8,193 bases of DNA from the NCBI GenBank assembly GCA_964452575.1, contig CAYVMN010000197.1, positions 1-8,193 of the forward strand, given 5' to 3'. The translations under genes were made by a program, and so were the position numbers. This document shows, piece by piece, positions 5,443-8,193 of this stretch (positions within the stretch are counted from its first letter, which is position 1; each line of letters starts with the position of its first letter). The notes beneath the pieces are model-generated. The model saw only the letters and a list, made by a program, of their open reading frames with translations, ran no database searches and was not told the origin of the DNA. Source of the DNA: CAYVMN01 sp964452575 (GTDB lineage: Bacteria; Desulfobacterota; DSM-4660; Desulfatiglandales; Desulfatiglandaceae).

Positions 5443-6594
5443 TTAAGTGCCATATCCCTGTAATAAGGCCCGTGCAATGACCATGCGCTGCACCTCTGAG
5501 GTGCCCTCGTAGATCTCGCAAACCTTTGCATCTCTGTAGAATCGCTCGATGGGATAGGCCTTGCTGTATCCGTATCCTCCATGGATCTGGACACCAATAC
5601 GCGCGGCGTCTACGGCTACTTCACTGGCATAGACCTTTGACATGGCCGATTCCTTTGTATAGCTTTTCCTCTTTTCCTTTAGGTCACACGCTCGGTAAAT
5701 AAGAAGACGGGCCGCTTCGATACGTGTCCCAATCTCGGCCAAGAAACCTTGGATTGCCCCAAAATCGGATATTGACTGACCGAATTGATGACGCTCCTTG
5801 GCGTACCTGATTGAGACATCCAAAGAGGCCTGAGCAATCCCCAGGGCCTGGGCAGCGATACCTAACCGCCCCCCACAAAGGGTCGAGAGGGCTATCTTAA
5901 GGCCTCCCCCCTCATCTCCCAGCCGATTCTCCAGCGGGACATGGCAATCACGGAAAGAAATGGGGCATACGGGATTTCCCCGCATGCCCATAAGATCCTC
6001 AATTTGGCCCTTCTCGAGCCCTTTCCTCTCTGATTCCACAATAAAGACACTAAATTCCTTGCCCTTTTCAACTTGTATGGTCTTGGCAAATATCAAGTTG
6101 ATGCCCGAGATCCCACCGTTTGTGACAAAGATCTTGTTACCATTTAAGACATATTCTTCCCCGTCACGTATTGCACTGGTCTCAAGGGCAGAGGCATCTG
6201 ACCCGGCATTCGGCTCAGTGAGGCAGAAGGTGCCGATCTTCTCTCCTCTTGCCAAAGGGATCAGGAAACGCTGCCGTTGCTCTTCATTCCCGAAAAAATA
6301 TAGTGGGGAGACAGAGACACTGTTATGAACAGAAATACACAGCCCCACGGCCGCGTTTGCCTTTGATATCTCCTCAATCACGATGGCTGCACTTACGCTG
6401 TCAAGCCCAGCCCCCCCATATGTGGCAGGGATTTCCAGACCGAAATACTGAAGCTCGGCCATTTCTTCGGCAATATCCAGGGGAAAATGTCCTGTCCTGT
6501 CCATCTCGACAGCTGCAGGGGCAAGTCTCCTCTCGGCGAACTTCCTTACGCTCCTGCGGATCGCTGCCTGTTTCATGGTTGGTTCTAAGTGCAT
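5443..6594 (-). CDS. Acyl-CoA dehydrogenase, short-chain type
   Basis: A 383-residue FAD flavoenzyme that alpha,beta-desaturates an acyl-CoA and gives its electrons to ETF. Seen: EMDRTGHFP (about 30-38), the FAD motif CLTEPNAGSDA (124-134), MGMRGNPVCPISFRDCHVP mid-protein, RHQFGQSISDFGAIQ, and the C-terminal IHGGYGYSKAYPIERFYRDAKVCEIYEGTSEVQR. The catalytic base is the Glu of IYEGTSEVQR (E363), the position used by short- and medium-chain enzymes. The exact substrate is not readable. The chosen ATG gives the family's usual spacing to VRKFAE. A TTG at 6612, six codons earlier, overlaps the previous stop as TTGA and remains possible. Its electron acceptor is probably the EtfAB encoded just downstream. 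Confidence 0.95.
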   Translation of the reverse strand: MHLEPTMKQAAIRRSVRKFAERRLAPAAVEMDRTGHFPLDIAEEMAELQYFGLEIPATYGGAGLDSVSAAIVIEEISKANAAVGLCISVHNSVSVSPLYFFGNEEQRQRFLIPLARGEKIGTFCLTEPNAGSDASALETSAIRDGEEYVLNGNKIFVTNGGISGINLIFAKTIQVEKGKEFSVFIVESERKGLEKGQIEDLMGMRGNPVCPISFRDCHVPLENRLGDEGGGLKIALSTLCGGRLGIAAQALGIAQASLDVSIRYAKERHQFGQSISDFGAIQGFLAEIGTRIEAARLLIYRACDLKEKRKSYTKESAMSKVYASEVAVDAARIGVQIHGGYGYSKAYPIERFYRDAKVCEIYEGTSEVQRMVIARALLQGYGT

Positions 6595-6608
6595 GGACTC
6601 CAAAAGTC

Positions 6609-7283
6609 TCAATAAAGAGAAGGTCTTTTCCTCCTTTGTTGTCTACCCATGATCAGGCCGAAAACCAGACCAACGAAAAGGACCAAGGCCCCGGTGAGGA
6701 ACCACTCGTTCCTATGGGAAGACCTCAAGATCTCATTCTCTTTGGCCAATCTCTCTGCGGTCTCTTCCGCCTCCTTTAGTAAACTGTTTGTCGATTCATA
6801 CTTCTTTTTCAGCCCTAAGAAACCGGCAGCCCCATCTCTCAGAGCCTTATAGTTCTCCTGGAGTTCGTCTAGGGACGTCTTGTTATCCTGTAATCTCTGC
6901 GCAAGCTCCTTTTCTCTGCTGGAGGCCACTTTCCAATCCTTTCCAAGGCGAGTAAGGTTTTCCTTTAAGAGAGAATTTTCCTTCTTTAGGGATATTGCCT
7001 GAATTTTCCACGGTACCTCTGTGGTCAGAAAACGGCTCAAGACCCAGCCCTCGAAGTTCTTGCCTCCGGGACCCACGAGACGGACCTGACTCCAACCGGA
7101 ATCGGACCCCAGGATCTCCACAGGCTGATCCTGCTCAAGCATTGTGACTATACCTTGGCCAACGGCTGGCCCATTACGTAGGGTCATCTTAGATGTATTT
7201 GTCACATAGGCCTGCTCGGCCCGCCCTGCATGGGATATCAGTGTCAGGCCTAGGCTCATACAAAGGATCAGGATCTTTTTCAT
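6609..7283 (-). CDS. Exported SH3-domain, coiled-coil, C-terminal anchor protein (TIGR04211/YgiM-like)
   Basis: A 224-residue envelope protein. Residues 1-22 form a signal peptide (MKK, hydrophobic core, then HAGRA-EQ). Residues 24-87 are a bacterial SH3 domain (YVTNTSKMTLRNGPAVG...VEILGSDSGWSQVRL...GWVLSRFL). Residues about 95-190 are a charged heptad-like coiled coil (KENSLLKENLTRL... EAEETAERLAKENEILR). A transmembrane helix spans 194-213, followed by a basic RQQRRKRPSLY tail on the cytoplasmic side. This order matches the SH3-and-anchor family. Its cellular role is not well defined, with cell-wall or envelope binding presumed. An AGGGAGA ribosome binding site supports the ATG rather than a GTG 36 bases upstream. 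It lies between moaC and the acyl-CoA dehydrogenase gene, and the placement implies co-transcription only. Confidence 0.9.
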   Translation of the reverse strand: MKKILILCMSLGLTLISHAGRAEQAYVTNTSKMTLRNGPAVGQGIVTMLEQDQPVEILGSDSGWSQVRLVGPGGKNFEGWVLSRFLTTEVPWKIQAISLKKENSLLKENLTRLGKDWKVASSREKELAQRLQDNKTSLDELQENYKALRDGAAGFLGLKKKYESTNSLLKEAEETAERLAKENEILRSSHRNEWFLTGALVLFVGLVFGLIMGRQQRRKRPSLY

Positions 7284-7287
7284 CTTC

Positions 7288-7294
7288 TCTCCCT
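7288..7294 (-). promoter_or_regulatory. Ribosome binding site deciding the SH3-anchor protein start
   Basis: AGGGAGA on the - strand is four bases before the ATG at 7283. That ATG also begins a clean signal peptide, so the upstream GTG at 7319, which overlaps the moaC stop region, is not favoured. Confidence 0.65.
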
Positions 7295-7311
7295 TACGAC
7301 TATCATTTATC

Positions 7312-7758
7312 CTAACCACCTTTCTTATTACCTTTTTCCTTCTTCACCACCCGAATATCGGTTATCCTTGTATGAGGATATTGACCCATCTCATCCTTCT
7401 CAAGGTATTTGACCATGTCCCAGACGGTGTTTAGGGCCATAGAGACACCCACAAGGGCCTCCATCTCGACACCAGTGCGTGCCTGGGCCTTCACAAGACA
7501 TGTGGCCTCAATGGAATCCTTGAGGGTACAGAAAGTGATCTGTACCATGTCCAGCGCGATCTGATGGCAATGGGGGACCAGGAGGTGGGTCTGCTTTGCC
7601 GCATTCATGCCAGCGATTTCTGCAACCAGGAGTGGATTGCCCTTCTTTATCTCATTGTCCTTGACCTTCTGGATCGTATCCGCAGAAATCAGGATCTTTC
7701 CCGCGGCCTCAGCATAACGTCTGATGATCGGCTTTTCGGTAACGTCCACCATGGCCAT
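7312..7758 (-). CDS. moaC: Cyclic pyranopterin monophosphate synthase MoaC
   Basis: A 148-residue MoaC, which with MoaA turns GTP into cyclic pyranopterin monophosphate in molybdenum-cofactor synthesis; MoaC closes the cyclic phosphate ring. Active-site residues line up with the E. coli enzyme: the KKGNPL lysine (K39), AAKQT (53-57), LLVPHCH (59-65, with H65 as the PLCH histidine), TGVEMEAL (95-102, E98 and E100) and WDMVKYLEK (113-121, D114 and K117). The N-terminus is shorter than in E. coli, beginning at the MVDVTEK stretch, as in many anaerobes and archaea. ATG at 7758 or two codons later at 7752 is possible, and AAGGGG lies upstream. It follows the MoaE-like gene by 12 bases. No moaA is in the window. 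Confidence 0.95.
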   Translation of the reverse strand: MAMVDVTEKPIIRRYAEAAGKILISADTIQKVKDNEIKKGNPLLVAEIAGMNAAKQTHLLVPHCHQIALDMVQITFCTLKDSIEATCLVKAQARTGVEMEALVGVSMALNTVWDMVKYLEKDEMGQYPHTRITDIRVVKKEKGNKKGG

Positions 7759-7770
7759 ACGATTTTCCCC

Positions 7771-8127
7771 TTACCAGAGAATTTCCTTTTTTTCCGTTGC
7801 TTCTTCCTTAATCCGATTTACCGTGTCCATGAGTACAGGAAACACGTGCTCCCGAGTGTCTCCCCCCACCACAACGGCCATTATATCATCTCCAACATCA
7901 AGATGCCCTTCAGAGGTATTAATCAATACCTCAAAAATGCCTTCAATCTTCTTGCTTTCAAAGGCTATTTTCTCGAGGGAATTGTGGTCAAACCTTATTA
8001 CGATTCCTTTCACCTTTTCTCCCTTAAGAGAGGTCTCCCTTACTATGCCCAAATGGCTGGCAATCATCCCCATCTTCGGGTATTCAGGGTGGCCTTTAAG
8101 GGCTTGAATCATCTTATTTAAGTCCAT
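7771..8127 (-). CDS. Compact MoaE-like protein (molybdopterin synthase large subunit family)
   Basis: A 118-residue cytoplasmic protein that lines up with MoaE, the catalytic subunit of molybdopterin synthase. Seen: GMIASHLGIVRETSLKG (20-36, where R30 matches the GKVR arginine), a beta/alpha middle, GHLDVGDDIMAVVVGGDTREHVF (with GD.I..V and R92 matching the HRxxAF arginine), and a C-terminal helix ending RIKEEATEKKE. K107 and K114 keep the seven-residue spacing of the E. coli catalytic pair K119/K126. It differs by lacking the EGDRWV tail and having Thr for the His before the conserved Arg. No MoaD is present, so an assembled synthase is not shown. It could instead be a divergent paralogue. 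Position next to moaC supports a cofactor role. AGGAGAG five bases before the ATG fixes the start, so the gene is complete. Confidence 0.72.
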   Translation of the reverse strand: MDLNKMIQALKGHPEYPKMGMIASHLGIVRETSLKGEKVKGIVIRFDHNSLEKIAFESKKIEGIFEVLINTSEGHLDVGDDIMAVVVGGDTREHVFPVLMDTVNRIKEEATEKKEILW

Positions 8128-8193
8128 AGTAGCTCTCCTAATTTGACTTCGTAAAGATATTTCTTGCTTTTTCATTAAAAAAATAGTAGACAA
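8128..8193 (-). promoter_or_regulatory. Leader of the MoaE-like gene, with ribosome binding site
   Basis: An A/T-rich 66-base upstream stretch. It contains AGGAGAG at 8133-8139 on the - strand as the ribosome binding site, and a run of seven T read on that strand near the window edge. A promoter is plausible, but no paired -35/-10 boxes can be called with confidence. Confidence 0.35.

Noticed and set aside
6249..6779. A 176-codon + strand frame opposite the acyl-CoA dehydrogenase and SH3-anchor genes
   Set aside because: It spans the junction of two well-supported - strand genes, is low in recognisable content and rich in Arg/Pro/Ser as antisense frames often are.
7564..8121. A 185-codon + strand frame opposite moaC and the MoaE-like gene
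   Set aside because: It is a shadow of two genes with clear family motifs on the - strand.
1..8193. CRISPR array, tRNA or rRNA genes, integrase or transposase
   Set aside because: No regularly spaced repeats, no cloverleaf-like segment and no protein with recombinase motifs was seen. The only repeats are the three dispersed copies described.

Overview
The window looks like chromosomal DNA from an anaerobic or metabolically versatile Gram-negative bacterium, most likely in the Desulfobacterota (old Deltaproteobacteria) sphere. This is inferred from the mix of genes: acyl-CoA dehydrogenase, a clostridial-type electron-transfer flavoprotein (ETF), a divergent acyl-CoA carboxyl transferase, a stand-alone SagB-type nitroreductase, molybdopterin genes and an SH3/coiled-coil/anchor envelope protein. 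No 16S or other phylogenetic marker is present, so the assignment is tentative.

Layout. One gene is on the + strand: a 527-residue carboxyl transferase (111-1694). Everything else is on the - strand and converges on it. Read from the right edge leftward, the first - strand group is a compact MoaE-like protein (8127-7771), moaC (7758-7312), an exported SH3/coiled-coil/membrane-anchor protein (7283-6609) and an acyl-CoA dehydrogenase (6594-5443), all closely spaced. A gene-poor stretch of 336 bases follows (5442-5107). The second group is etfB (5106-4297), etfA (4310-3309, overlapping etfB by 14 bases), an unrecognised protein (3261-2776), a SagB-type nitroreductase (2744-2133) and a small Nfu/NifU-N-like protein (2120-1770).

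How the genes may work together. The acyl-CoA dehydrogenase would oxidise an acyl-CoA and pass electrons to the EtfAB heterodimer. The carboxyl transferase probably acts on a related short or branched acyl-CoA. The flavin nitroreductase and the Nfu-like protein downstream of etfA could be accessory redox or maturation factors. MoaC and the MoaE-like protein belong to molybdopterin synthesis.

The least explained structure is a repeated sequence. A 25-base core occurs three times without a mismatch: at 24-48 (+), 5384-5408 (+) and 5204-5228 (-). The last two form 32-base perfect inverted repeats bounding a 219-base block between the acyl-CoA dehydrogenase gene and etfB. The copies ahead of the carboxyl transferase gene and ahead of etfB have the same orientation relative to the downstream gene. 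Their similarity continues past the core toward that gene, in a reading frame with conservative amino-acid substitutions (TSFGKKTL...). It may be a small mobile or repetitive element, or a shared 5' leader of acyl-CoA genes.

No tRNA, rRNA, CRISPR array, transposase or convincing intrinsic terminator was found.
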